From Lachnospiraceae bacterium 28-4 (lineage in GTDB: Bacteria > Bacillota > Clostridia > Lachnospirales > Lachnospiraceae), in NCBI GenBank assembly GCA_000403275.2, contig KE159599.1:645391-709390 (forward strand): a stretch of DNA of 64,000 bases. The letters are read 5' to 3'. The position numbers and the translations under genes were made by a program. Shown piece by piece: positions 1 to 8,749 of this stretch (position 1 is its first letter; each line of letters starts with the position of its first letter). The notes under the pieces were generated by a model. It was not told the origin of the DNA and searched no databases. It saw nothing but the letters and a program-made list of their open reading frames with translations.

Positions 1-840
1 TGCCTCCAATGGGTGGCAGCGCTCTGTCTGCTTTTGGGATGGCGATGTCAATACCGTTAGTGAAGGCTCATCCAAACTCATCCTCCGTAATATCCCGGTA
101 CGTCCGCCCTCCATTTCCCAACAGCTTTTCATATACTCTTTTGCTACATTTGGGTCAATATCCCGCCAGTACCCGCCTGCAGGAACCAACTCAAATATTT
201 TTTTCTTTTTTTCCCCATACGGGATATACGGACTATCTGGACAATCCAACAAAACATCTTTCAACACAGGTTTATAATCATGAGGTCTCGGAAAAGTATA
301 TTCTGTTTTTTCTATTAAATCATTTCTAATTCCAATCGTAATTAAACGTTCCCTTTTTTGAGGGACGCCATAATCCCACGCATTTAATATTTTTTTGTCA
401 ATTTTATATCCTGCTTTTGCAAAAATATTTAACATCGTTTCATATGTATTTCCATGATCATGGGTAAGCAGTCCTCTGACATTTTCAAATAAAAACATCT
501 TCGGCTGCAATTTTTGTAAAAATAATGCATAATGATAAAAAAGCGTTCCCCTGGCATCTTCCAAGCCAAGTCTTTTCCCCGCATATGAAAACGCCTGACA
601 AGGCGCTCCCCCTGAAAGCAAATCCAATTCTCCTTTTTTTATATGAAAATACTTTTCCAAATCCAAACAGGAAATATTGGCAATATCATCATGAATAACG
701 TTCCAATCAGGTCTGTTTCTTTTCAACGTATCTGCCGCATCTTTATCAAATTCGATCAATCCAAGCGTTTCAAATCCCGCTTTCTCAATTCCTAACGCAA
801 GTCCGCCTGCGCCGGCAAACAATTCCATTGTGTAAAACAT
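1..840 (-). CDS. DNA (cytosine-5-)-methyltransferase, 3' end beyond window
   Basis: The minus-strand frame from ATG at 840 stays open for 280 codons to the window edge, so the C-terminus is missing. The translation shows the C5-methyltransferase motifs in order: FAGAGGLALG (SAM binding, residues 8-17), GGAPCQAFS with the catalytic Cys at about 81, ENV at 119-121, and QKRERLITIG from 161. It then enters the target-recognition region and reaches ERCHP at the edge. An AGAGG ribosome site lies about 8 bases upstream; an internal ATG four codons later is a possible alternative start. It methylates cytosine in a specific DNA site, either as part of a restriction-modification system or as a solitary enzyme; no endonuclease is visible. 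The DNA is AT-richer than the polysaccharide genes, which suggests a separate origin. Confidence 0.9.
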   Translation of the reverse strand, partial: MFYTMELFAGAGGLALGIEKAGFETLGLIEFDKDAADTLKRNRPDWNVIHDDIANISCLDLEKYFHIKKGELDLLSGGAPCQAFSYAGKRLGLEDARGTLFYHYALFLQKLQPKMFLFENVRGLLTHDHGNTYETMLNIFAKAGYKIDKKILNAWDYGVPQKRERLITIGIRNDLIEKTEYTFPRPHDYKPVLKDVLLDCPDSPYIPYGEKKKKIFELVPAGGYWRDIDPNVAKEYMKSCWEMEGGRTGILRRMSLDEPSLTVLTSPSQKQTERCHPLEA

Positions 841-890
841 AAGATTACCTCTTCTTTTTTTATAATGCTAGCATACTATGTGTCCAATTA

Positions 891-1002
891 TCAGGACACA
901 TTAAATATTTCCTCATCATCTTCAATAAGTTCCATTATATTCCGTATCCCCTTCGCAGAAAACTTTAAAAATCTTTTTTGTTGCCCGCACTTTTCTACTC
1001 AA
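891..1002 (-). pseudogene. rloB remnant (internal deletion)
   Basis: Directly after the ATPase gene, overlapping its stop codon, a short frame starts with TTG at 1002 and reads KKIFKVFCEGDTEYN, which resembles the N-terminus of RloB-family proteins. It stops after 26 codons at 922. A second frame continues as MELIEDDEEIFNVS to a stop at 891 and may be the old C-terminus. The simplest reading is that most of an rloB gene (usually about 200 codons) was deleted, leaving both ends. RloB genes commonly follow ATPases of the type found immediately upstream here. The N-terminal match comes from memory of the family; the C-terminal assignment is a guess. Confidence 0.5.
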
Positions 1003-2251
1003 TAGCCGTCCCCCCTAAAATACCTTTCATATAAAATTCGTATATTTTAGTAGTTTCATATCGTATCTCCGGAAAATCCGCCAATGAGTATAATTCCGAT
1101 TCCAAAGTTTCAATATCTTTGGTGATAAAATAAATTTGTTCTTTCATGTAATTTTTTAAATCAAGATGCAAAACATTGTGTGTCGTGAAGATAAATTGCC
1201 CCAAATGCTTTTTTCCACAAATAAAAGAAATGACTCTGTCCGCTAAAACAGGATTTAACACTCTATCCATTTCATCTGCAAAAACAGTCTTATTTTCATA
1301 TACCACTTTAAAAATCTGAACCGCCCACGCAAAGAATTCGCGGACACCGCTCGAATCTTTTGCAAGTTCCCTGGCAAAAGTACTGCCGTCCCTTTTCTGC
1401 CTGACTATCATTGTTTTTGAAAACGGCTTTTCCTCATCCACTTTAAAATCTATAATACTATAATCAATCATTCTAAAAATATCTAAATATCTTGCATCAC
1501 ATAAAATCTGCAAATCCTCTTCTTCGTTTTTCATGGATTTATAGATATCATAATTTATAATATTAGTCTTCGGACACAAATCATTTTTTATCCAGTCTGT
1601 AAAAGCAATCGCATGTTCATTCCCTAACAATGCATACTTAATTATGGTTAATCCCAGCATTTTTTCTTTGTTGATGGATTCTCCTATTTTGTTCTCGGCT
1701 TCCGGTTTATCTAAAGAATATTCCATTTTCACCCGAGCATGACAGTTATTACTATTTTGGCATTCTTCCTCCCCTTTACATTCTATTGCGCAGCCATCTC
1801 TTTCCATAGCAAATATTTTTTTATATCTGCTTTTCACCCGGTCTTTATAGTAAAAATCCTCCTTTACAATACCCACAAAATCTACTTCTAAACGATACAA
1901 ATACAAAATATTTTCTTTCATGAAAATTTCGATCTCAAAGGATTGGGAAGTTTTATTCTTTTTAATGCAAAAATCTTGATTATTATTCGTATTTATAACA
2001 CTTCTATATGCCTTAACTGATTCCGTTTTTACAAAAAATGATTGTAAATAAGATAAACTTCTGACAAAATTTGATTTTCCGCCGGCATTTTCCCCAACTA
2101 CTACGGCCGTTTTCAATACATCAATTCCAACATCCGATGTAGTATAATTATTAGGAAATCTGTTTTTCACTTTTGTCTTTGGTGCCAACATCGAAAATTC
2201 CACATTCTCCCGAAAGGACATAAAATTTTCAAATTTGTAATTAAGTATCAT
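995..2251 (-). CDS. AAA15-type ATPase, RloA-like
   Basis: A 418-residue protein of the SMC/ABC-like AAA15 group (COG1106 type). It opens with MILNYKFENFMSFRENVEFS, typical of the family. It has a Walker A GENAGGKS near residues 53-60, a signature-like DSSGVREFF, a Walker B VFADEMD with D-loop, and a switch His in FTTHN. Such ATPases pair with RloB and are found in restriction/anticodon-nuclease and other defence loci. Here the partner appears to be a remnant (891-1002), so the system is probably inactive or the ATPase works alone. An AGAGGG ribosome site precedes the ATG. Low GC and position beside a DNA methyltransferase suggest a defence island. The biochemical role is inferred only. Confidence 0.75.
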   Translation of the reverse strand: MILNYKFENFMSFRENVEFSMLAPKTKVKNRFPNNYTTSDVGIDVLKTAVVVGENAGGKSNFVRSLSYLQSFFVKTESVKAYRSVINTNNNQDFCIKKNKTSQSFEIEIFMKENILYLYRLEVDFVGIVKEDFYYKDRVKSRYKKIFAMERDGCAIECKGEEECQNSNNCHARVKMEYSLDKPEAENKIGESINKEKMLGLTIIKYALLGNEHAIAFTDWIKNDLCPKTNIINYDIYKSMKNEEEDLQILCDARYLDIFRMIDYSIIDFKVDEEKPFSKTMIVRQKRDGSTFARELAKDSSGVREFFAWAVQIFKVVYENKTVFADEMDRVLNPVLADRVISFICGKKHLGQFIFTTHNVLHLDLKNYMKEQIYFITKDIETLESELYSLADFPEIRYETTKIYEFYMKGILGGTAIE

Positions 2252-2389
2252 AGCATCCCTCTAATAACATTTTTTGTTTTTCACTGCGCCTATTATCATA
2301 TTAATCCATACAAGAATAACAGTCAAACCATTTTTTTGTTTTAATAAGTATATCCCAATTTTTATAACAATATAACAAAACGCAATGGA

Positions 2390-2424
2390 ATAAAAGCTAT
2401 GGCCGGAGACAGACATCCCCGGCC
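2390..2424 (-). terminator. Rho-independent terminator of the polysaccharide operon
   Basis: On the minus strand, 15 bases after the last gene of the operon, a GGCCGGGGA/TCTCCGGCC stem (one G-T pair, 6-base loop, 2401-2424) is followed by a short T-rich run (CTTTTATT). It marks the 3' end of the operon running down from 13.9 kb. Confidence 0.7.
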
Positions 2425-2438
2425 ATGCATTCTTCTTT

Positions 2439-4481
2439 TCACTCCACTTTCAAAGAAAAATCGCTCCTGTCCAAAGAAAAATTAGGATTGTAATAAGGGT
2501 CTCCCTTTTCCAGCACCTCTTTCCACTTCTCGCGGAAACGTGCGGATTCTTCATTATAACGAGCCGCCTTCTCGCCCTGGTCATCCAAGCCGCGGGATAC
2601 GGATTCATAATGATACAGCTCGGCAAATGGAGTAAATACGTTCAAATAACCCATTTCCCTGAGCTTTATGCAAAAGTCCACATCGTTTAAGGAGATGGCA
2701 AAGGATTCATCCAAGCCCCCGGCTTTTTCAAAAAGTTCCCTCGATACCATCAAGCATGCGCCGGTAACGGCGGATACGTTTTGGGCGTAGCAGAGTCGGC
2801 CCATGTAACCGAGATTTTCCCTGTGCTGCATATAGTGGCTGTGGCCCGCCGTGCGGTGAGCCCCCAGTCCCAATACGACGCCGGCGTGCTGGATCGTTTT
2901 ATCGCCGTAATAGAGTTTTGCCCCTACTGCGCCCACATCTTCCCGCTGGGCGTACATAAGCAGCTCTTCCATCCAGTTTACGGTAATCACCTGGGTATCG
3001 TTATTCAACAGAAGGATATATTCGCCTTCCGCCGCCTTTACTCCCAGATTATTCACGGCAGAATAGTTAAAGCTGCCCTCGTAAGTAACGATCTTTATGC
3101 GCTCGTCCTCTTTCAATTCTTCATAATATTTCTTGATTTCCGGCGTCTCGCTGTTATTTTCCACTATGATGATCTCATAGTTATCATAGGTGGATTTTTC
3201 CATAATGGAAGAAATGCACCGTCGCAGATCCGGCTCATGGTCCTTATTGGCGATCACAATAGATATTTTAGGGTTTCCGATGATCTGGTAACTGATTTTA
3301 AAAATAGTTTCAAATGCCCTCGTGCTGGTAATCTTAAAATGAGTGTAGCCATGCTTGCGCAGATGATCGGCCACCGCCCCTTTGGCCGCGTCCACCGCGT
3401 AGGTCTTGGCCTGGATGCCGCTGGCCACGCTGCCGGCATGGGAACGCCAGTAATACATAAGCTTCGGCACATGCACCACCTTTTTTGCCTTATCCGTAAG
3501 GCGCAGTATCATATCGTGATCCTGGCTGCCGTCATATTTCGTACGGAACAGTTCGCTTCCATCCAAAAGATGCCTGTGGAAAACGCTGAAATGGCAGATG
3601 TAATTATTTGCCCGCAGGTTATCAACAGCATAATCCGGTTTAAAATGCATCGTCAGCATCTTGTTGATATCATTATTTTTAAAAGTAGTCTCATCGCAAT
3701 AAATATAATCCGCGCCCTGCTCATTGATTGCCTTCGCATACTCATACAGCACGGAAGGATGAAGGATATCGTCATGGTCAAAAAGACCGATATATTCTCC
3801 CGTCGCCAGAGCCAGACAGCGGTTCGTATTCCCGGAAATGCCTTCGTTCTTTTCCAGCTTTTGGTAAATAATCCTCCCCTGCCCGCCGTTCTTTTCCCTG
3901 TCCGCCTTCTGGTATTCCCGGCATATTTCGCCCACATAGCTATGATTGCCGCCGGAACCGATCGAGCCGCCGATGTCAGAGCCGATCGACCCGCCGATGT
4001 CAGAGCCGATCGACCCGCCGATGTCAGAGCCATCGGCTAGGCAGAGTTCCCAGTTTTTATAAGTCTGGGCGACCACCGAATCCAGCATGGCCGTCAGAAA
4101 TTCCCTGGGCGTATTATATAAGGGAACCAGAATACTGAACTTCACCATATGGGGGAACACCGTTTCTTCTTCCGCGCGTCTGCGCTCCTCCGTCGGAAAG
4201 CTCGCCGTGCCGTAGCGCTCCATAGCCTCCCGTTCCCGCCCTTTATATTTTATTTTTGCCCAGATCCCCCGCAGATTCCCGCAATTTTTCAGCCGATCCC
4301 TCTGCCGGATCACATAATGCATGGCTTTTCGGAACGGAGCGCTCATTTTCCAAATAGGATTGGTCTTGATCCTGTTGATCTTAAAATTCAGCTCTTCATT
4401 TTTTTCCTCCAGCTCCGCCACCCGCTCGGCCAGATCCGCACATTTGATATGCTCTTTTTCATATGCTTCCTTATAATCCAT
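2439..4481 (-). CDS. Two-domain GT2 glycosyltransferase
   Basis: About 680 residues. A coiled-coil-like N-terminus (residues 1-45) precedes two GT2 (GT-A fold) domains. The first begins near KFSILVPLYNTP (about 114) with FDHDDILHP as the metal-site region; the second begins near PKISIVIANKD with LLLNNDTQ and a C-terminal LNDVDFCIKLRE block. Such double GT2 enzymes extend rhamnan-like wall polysaccharides in ABC-exporter loci; the substrate cannot be told. I place the start at 4481 (MDYKEAYE), where a GAGG site is well spaced; an upstream ATG at 4499 overlaps the previous stop as ATGA. A 24-base tandem repeat inserts a Gly/Ser/Asp-rich loop in the first catalytic domain. It is the last gene of the operon. 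Confidence 0.88.
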   Translation of the reverse strand: MDYKEAYEKEHIKCADLAERVAELEEKNEELNFKINRIKTNPIWKMSAPFRKAMHYVIRQRDRLKNCGNLRGIWAKIKYKGREREAMERYGTASFPTEERRRAEEETVFPHMVKFSILVPLYNTPREFLTAMLDSVVAQTYKNWELCLADGSDIGGSIGSDIGGSIGSDIGGSIGSGGNHSYVGEICREYQKADREKNGGQGRIIYQKLEKNEGISGNTNRCLALATGEYIGLFDHDDILHPSVLYEYAKAINEQGADYIYCDETTFKNNDINKMLTMHFKPDYAVDNLRANNYICHFSVFHRHLLDGSELFRTKYDGSQDHDMILRLTDKAKKVVHVPKLMYYWRSHAGSVASGIQAKTYAVDAAKGAVADHLRKHGYTHFKITSTRAFETIFKISYQIIGNPKISIVIANKDHEPDLRRCISSIMEKSTYDNYEIIIVENNSETPEIKKYYEELKEDERIKIVTYEGSFNYSAVNNLGVKAAEGEYILLLNNDTQVITVNWMEELLMYAQREDVGAVGAKLYYGDKTIQHAGVVLGLGAHRTAGHSHYMQHRENLGYMGRLCYAQNVSAVTGACLMVSRELFEKAGGLDESFAISLNDVDFCIKLREMGYLNVFTPFAELYHYESVSRGLDDQGEKAARYNEESARFREKWKEVLEKGDPYYNPNFSLDRSDFSLKVE
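3959..4030 (-). repeat. 24-bp in-frame tandem repeat, three units
   Basis: Three nearly identical 24-base units encode the octapeptide SDIGGSIG three times, followed by a partial unit. They lie in the first GT2 domain between LCLADGSD and the EICREYQ helix, a place where relatives normally have a short loop. Only a few bases differ among units. Confidence 0.9.
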
Positions 4482-4495
4482 CGCTTTTCTTATCC

Positions 4496-6628
4496 TCATA
4501 TTTCCAAGTATCGGTTCGTCCAGGCATAAAGCTTTTGCCTGGAACATCTGTCCTTTGCCAGTATTCCGATCCGGTAACTGCCCTTCGCCAGCTCCCGCCC
4601 GTCGATCACCGCACAAAATCCGCTCAGCCCTACGTGAACCTGATCCGGCAGGTTGTCTTCCACGTCTTTGCGTCTTAGCGGCTCCGGCCGGATACCTGAC
4701 AATTTTCCCCCGTTTTTTTCTGCGTCTTCTTCCGGCTTTAAGAGAATCCATTTTTCAAACAAGGCGTTGTCCGAACCGGATATGAAACAATACCCCTGGA
4801 TCAAAAGTTCCGTTTTGTCCTTGCGTCCTCCAAAATCGGCCGCCGGCCCCGCATACTCCAGGCTGATCATCACACAGCCATCCTCCCTTGCTCCTCTTTC
4901 CAGTTCCCTCGTATCCATCGTCCGAACCGGCAGTTCCTCCTTTTCCGGTTCATATTCCGCCTTCAGTTCAAAACCGGTGCTCAACATATCGCCCGCCAGA
5001 TATTTATGGTAAAAAGGATCTTTTCCATACAGTCCCGGATGCCTCTCATACAGCTTATCCTTTTCCCGGAGAAGCCGGAGCAGTTTTTCTTTATCATCAT
5101 CGTTCCCACGGCTCAACGATTCGTGATGGTATAACGGCATATCCTGCAAAACCACATTATAATATCCCTTTTCAAAAAGAGAAAAACAAAGATCCACATC
5201 ATTAAATGCTACCGGAAGCTCTTCCGGAAATCCCCCGGCCTCCAGAAATTTCTTTTTTTCCACGGCAAGACAGGCTCCCGTTACCGCTATCACATTGCGC
5301 TTCCCCCGGTTCCAGCCGTAATAATAATTCATACGATCCTCTTTGAATTGCAGCTTGTGTACCGGCCCAAGCCGCAGGTTCACGATCCCGGCATGTTGTA
5401 TCCTGGCGGAATCAGGATAATACAGTTTCGCGCCAACCGCCCCCGTATAGGGCCGGCGCGCCATACGGCACATTTCATCCAAAAGGCTGCCCGTTTTCCC
5501 CTCCGTTCCCTCCGGGAACTCCACGTCATCATTTAAAAACAGCAGCACATCTCCTTCCGCCGCCTCCGCGCCCAGATTGCACATTTTTGAAAAATGAAAA
5601 GGCATCTCCTGGTACAGATACCGAAAGGAAATCCCGCTCTCTTCCAGCCATTTTTCCAATTCTTTACGCGCGGCCTCCCCGCTGCCGTTATCTACAAGAA
5701 TAACTTCATAGGCATCTCCGGTTCCCTGTGCCGCCTCTGCCATCAAAGAACGGATACAGCGTTTCAATATCTCGGGATTATCTTTGGAAGGAATGACTAC
5801 CGACAGCTTCCGCTCCGCCGCACCGATATTTTCTCCTGCAAAAGCGGATTGGCTGAAAGCTTCCATACCTGAAACATCAAGCCTTCCTTCCCTTCCCATC
5901 CCCATCTCCCGGTTGACCTTTCCATGGAACAGCACTTCATCCAGATGCCCAATGGGAAATCCCCATCCTTCCGTCTCTCCTGCATCCCCTCGCCGCTTCT
6001 CAAAACCGCCGCACTTTCGCGCAAGCACATAGCAAAGGCTGTAGATTCCGTTCCTGACATCTTCCCCTATATGATCCCTGTCCAAAATCCATTTTTTTTC
6101 TTCCGTCGTCAGCTGCCGGAGCAGTTCCGTCCTGACTGCAAATATGCTTCCAAAATAAAAAAAAGACAGAAAAGTATCCGGGGACCAGTCCGGTTTCAAC
6201 CAGGGCGTATAGCGGATGCCCTCCGGACTCAGCACATCCTCATCCCCATAAAGCATCTGAACCCCGCCGGCGGCGATGCCTCCCGCACTGGCGGCTGCCA
6301 TACGGTCCGCAGCGCCGGAACCGCCGCCCCAGGCGCTGAAATACCCGGCCACTTCCTGCTCAGCCCCGTCGCTTGCCCTTCCGCCGGAATCCACAAACAG
6401 GATAATATCCGCCGTCTCTTTCTCAAGAACTTTTCCGAGGCAAAAGCTGGTACATGCCTCGTACGGAACCTGTTTCACCGTCAGCGGACTGCCGTCGTCT
6501 CCTTCCTCCGTTCTTTCCATCTCTCTGTTTTTTATCCATGTATCGTAACTTACCGTCTTTTTTTCAAGAAGCCTGTCATATTTTCTCTGCCATCCCCTGG
6601 CCAGCATTTTTTTCATCCATTGTTTCAT
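4496..6628 (-). CDS. GT2 family glycosyltransferase
   Basis: About 710 residues. The C-terminal half holds a clear GT2 domain starting at KLSVVIPSKDN, with LLFLNDDVE (metal-binding DxD region), a VTGACLAVEK block and a FNDVDLCFSL segment, all typical of rhamnan/O-antigen-type glycosyltransferases. The N-terminal 250 residues look like a degenerate companion GT-like domain (LYGDEDVLSPEG). A beta-rich tail follows the catalytic domain. ATG at 6628 overlaps the upstream stop (ATGA), suggesting translational coupling; ATG at 6637 with GGAGG close by is the alternative. It presumably acts on the cytoplasmic face during chain assembly before ABC export. Sugar specificity is unknown. Confidence 0.85.
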   Translation of the reverse strand: MKQWMKKMLARGWQRKYDRLLEKKTVSYDTWIKNREMERTEEGDDGSPLTVKQVPYEACTSFCLGKVLEKETADIILFVDSGGRASDGAEQEVAGYFSAWGGGSGAADRMAAASAGGIAAGGVQMLYGDEDVLSPEGIRYTPWLKPDWSPDTFLSFFYFGSIFAVRTELLRQLTTEEKKWILDRDHIGEDVRNGIYSLCYVLARKCGGFEKRRGDAGETEGWGFPIGHLDEVLFHGKVNREMGMGREGRLDVSGMEAFSQSAFAGENIGAAERKLSVVIPSKDNPEILKRCIRSLMAEAAQGTGDAYEVILVDNGSGEAARKELEKWLEESGISFRYLYQEMPFHFSKMCNLGAEAAEGDVLLFLNDDVEFPEGTEGKTGSLLDEMCRMARRPYTGAVGAKLYYPDSARIQHAGIVNLRLGPVHKLQFKEDRMNYYYGWNRGKRNVIAVTGACLAVEKKKFLEAGGFPEELPVAFNDVDLCFSLFEKGYYNVVLQDMPLYHHESLSRGNDDDKEKLLRLLREKDKLYERHPGLYGKDPFYHKYLAGDMLSTGFELKAEYEPEKEELPVRTMDTRELERGAREDGCVMISLEYAGPAADFGGRKDKTELLIQGYCFISGSDNALFEKWILLKPEEDAEKNGGKLSGIRPEPLRRKDVEDNLPDQVHVGLSGFCAVIDGRELAKGSYRIGILAKDRCSRQKLYAWTNRYLEI

Positions 6629-8706
6629 CGAAACCATCCCGCCTCCGCCATATCCGCAGCCATATCCTGGGGCAGCCTGACGATCTCCAGTTCCAGTTCC
6701 ATCTCGTTGTCTCCCGCTTCCTCCATGCTGCCCGCTTTTATACAAAGGTTGGGATCCTTGGTGGCAAATACATAACTCCCCTTTCCGGTTCTTTTTCCGT
6801 TCGTACTAAGGGTCTTTCTGCTGTTTCCCATCTCTTTCCCATTCCATAAAAGCTTCCTGATCTTTACCGCGCAGCAGTCCATCGCCGGATCCACCCGCAG
6901 CGCCCGCACATCCCTGTCCACTTTCACACGGATGTGGATCACATGTTCCCCGTCATAAGCGTCTTTCAGAAAATAAGAATCTTCCTCGCTATAGCCCTTT
7001 CCCCGATCCATATAGAGCTGAACCCGTTCCTCTTTCGAAGAGCCGTCAAACTTATGCAGCCATTTTTCCGGCTCCATCGTCCGAAAACCGATCAGTTCCC
7101 GCATCTCTCCCATGGACTTATACCGCCCTGTCACAAACTTCTGGAAATCCGCCTCCCTGGCCACGAAGCCCTCTTCTTCTTCGGACGTTATCCCCAGCCG
7201 GCCCGCCATATGTGCCAGATCCAGTTTTTTCCGCTTTTCATTTTCCAAAACATAGCAATAAAGCGCGCGATACGCGGTTTCCTTAGCGCTCATGGACTTC
7301 CCGAATGTCCATTCATAATCAATCACCGTCCAGGGAGAAACCTTTACCGTCTCTAAATCCGCCGCCTTCGCCCCTTCCGGCAGACTGACGAGTATATTTG
7401 CAAATATCAGGTCATAATCCGCCACCGGCAGTTCCTCTCCATAAGAGATCCGTTCCACATATTCATCAAACAGCGCATAAAAACTGTCCCAATCCTCTTT
7501 TTCCAGAAATCCGTCCAGAATTTCCTCCAGCGTTGTTCCTTCGATATATTCAAATTCCGCTCCGGTTCCGTCTTCCAACACCCGGCACTCGTTGATTTCC
7601 AACTTGCTTCCCGCATATCTCTCCGCCAGATCCCGGTAAGCCGTTCCCATTCCCTGGATATGTTCGGACGCTTCGGCCGACATGGCATATTTCCGAATCA
7701 GAGGGCGTTCGTTTTCCACCTGCAATTCGGTACGGATGGCATATTCCGCCGCCCTGTCGTTAGAATATTTCGCATATTTTATGTCCGGCCGCGGCCCGGC
7801 CACCACCATGTAGGAATTAGAGAATACAGGAAAAAGACCGTCTCTGATCAATCCGTCAAAAGCCTGTTTTTCATCGAAAAGAAGCATCCTGTCTCTGTCG
7901 AAATTCCTCAGATTATCATACAATTCCCCCGGTTTTGGCAGTCTTTCATCCGAATACACCGCTGTCATAAACTTATAATCGGGATAGGGATAATAGAAGG
8001 AATACTCTCCCAATCCGCTTTCGGCCAGCATCCGCTCCAGTCTGCTTCTGACAAAAGTGCGTACCCCGCCTCCGCCGGCATAGTCCTCAATGCCGGAAAA
8101 ATAAGTTCCCAGGTGGTCTTCCATACAGCCAGCAAAATATTTTAATCCCAGCCTGTTTTCTATAGCGATCACAATCCTGCCGTCCTCTTTCAAATGCCTC
8201 CGCATCATCTTCAGCCAATCCACATAAGGGTCTTCCGTACCGATATAGCTTTGCCCGTATTCAAAGACGCCGATAAAACAAATATAGTCAAAATCTCCTG
8301 GCAGATCCGGCTCAATATCTTTAAAATTCCCCAAATGAATCGTTACATTCCCGCAATCCTGATGGCGGTATGCATTGATAAGACTCCTCTTTTTTGACAG
8401 TTCCACACAGGTAACACTTCCTGCCTTCTCCGCTAGCTTTCCCGTAATAGCCCCGCATCCGCTGCCGATCTCCAGCACTTTCGCATTCTTATCCATCGGG
8501 AGCCAGTCCACGATATTTTCCCGCAGCGGCGACAAGTGATACAGCACCGGCCACTGGGCCCGTTCCTCGATAATCCGCCGGAACTGTCCGCTGTCATGCC
8601 TTTTCACGATTTCCAGCAGTTCATCCTCTACCGCACCGTCACAGTAAAAATCCTTTCCGGGGTAATGTTTATCATCCAACGTGATTTGTCCGATCTTCTC
8701 CTTCAT
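6625..8706 (-). CDS. SAM-dependent methyltransferase with long C-terminal region
   Basis: About 693 residues. A class I methyltransferase fold occupies the N-terminal third: VLEIGSGCGAITGKLAEKAG is the SAM-binding motif I, followed by an acidic beta-2 end (CVE) and FDYICFIGVFEYGQ as motif IV. The remaining region (WTVIDYEWTFGKS, then a beta-rich tail) is typical of multi-domain proteins in O-antigen and wall-polysaccharide loci. The likely role is methylation of a sugar or chain terminus, which can set chain length before ABC export, but this is inference. The start at 8706 has AAGGAG about 8 bases upstream. It overlaps the next gene by 4 bases. Confidence 0.8.
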   Translation of the reverse strand: MKEKIGQITLDDKHYPGKDFYCDGAVEDELLEIVKRHDSGQFRRIIEERAQWPVLYHLSPLRENIVDWLPMDKNAKVLEIGSGCGAITGKLAEKAGSVTCVELSKKRSLINAYRHQDCGNVTIHLGNFKDIEPDLPGDFDYICFIGVFEYGQSYIGTEDPYVDWLKMMRRHLKEDGRIVIAIENRLGLKYFAGCMEDHLGTYFSGIEDYAGGGGVRTFVRSRLERMLAESGLGEYSFYYPYPDYKFMTAVYSDERLPKPGELYDNLRNFDRDRMLLFDEKQAFDGLIRDGLFPVFSNSYMVVAGPRPDIKYAKYSNDRAAEYAIRTELQVENERPLIRKYAMSAEASEHIQGMGTAYRDLAERYAGSKLEINECRVLEDGTGAEFEYIEGTTLEEILDGFLEKEDWDSFYALFDEYVERISYGEELPVADYDLIFANILVSLPEGAKAADLETVKVSPWTVIDYEWTFGKSMSAKETAYRALYCYVLENEKRKKLDLAHMAGRLGITSEEEEGFVAREADFQKFVTGRYKSMGEMRELIGFRTMEPEKWLHKFDGSSKEERVQLYMDRGKGYSEEDSYFLKDAYDGEHVIHIRVKVDRDVRALRVDPAMDCCAVKIRKLLWNGKEMGNSRKTLSTNGKRTGKGSYVFATKDPNLCIKAGSMEEAGDNEMELELEIVRLPQDMAADMAEAGWFR

Positions 8707-8749
8707 ACCGCTTCTCCTTGCAAAAAACGGGCCTTCCGGCCCCACCGTC

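Noticed and set aside
9-329. Plus-strand frame of 106 codons at the left edge
   Set aside because: It is antisense to the C5-methyltransferase, which has clear motifs in the other strand.
2781-4040. Long plus-strand frame of 419 codons
   Set aside because: It lies opposite the GT2 gene and is a shadow of its codon bias; no ribosome site or domain.
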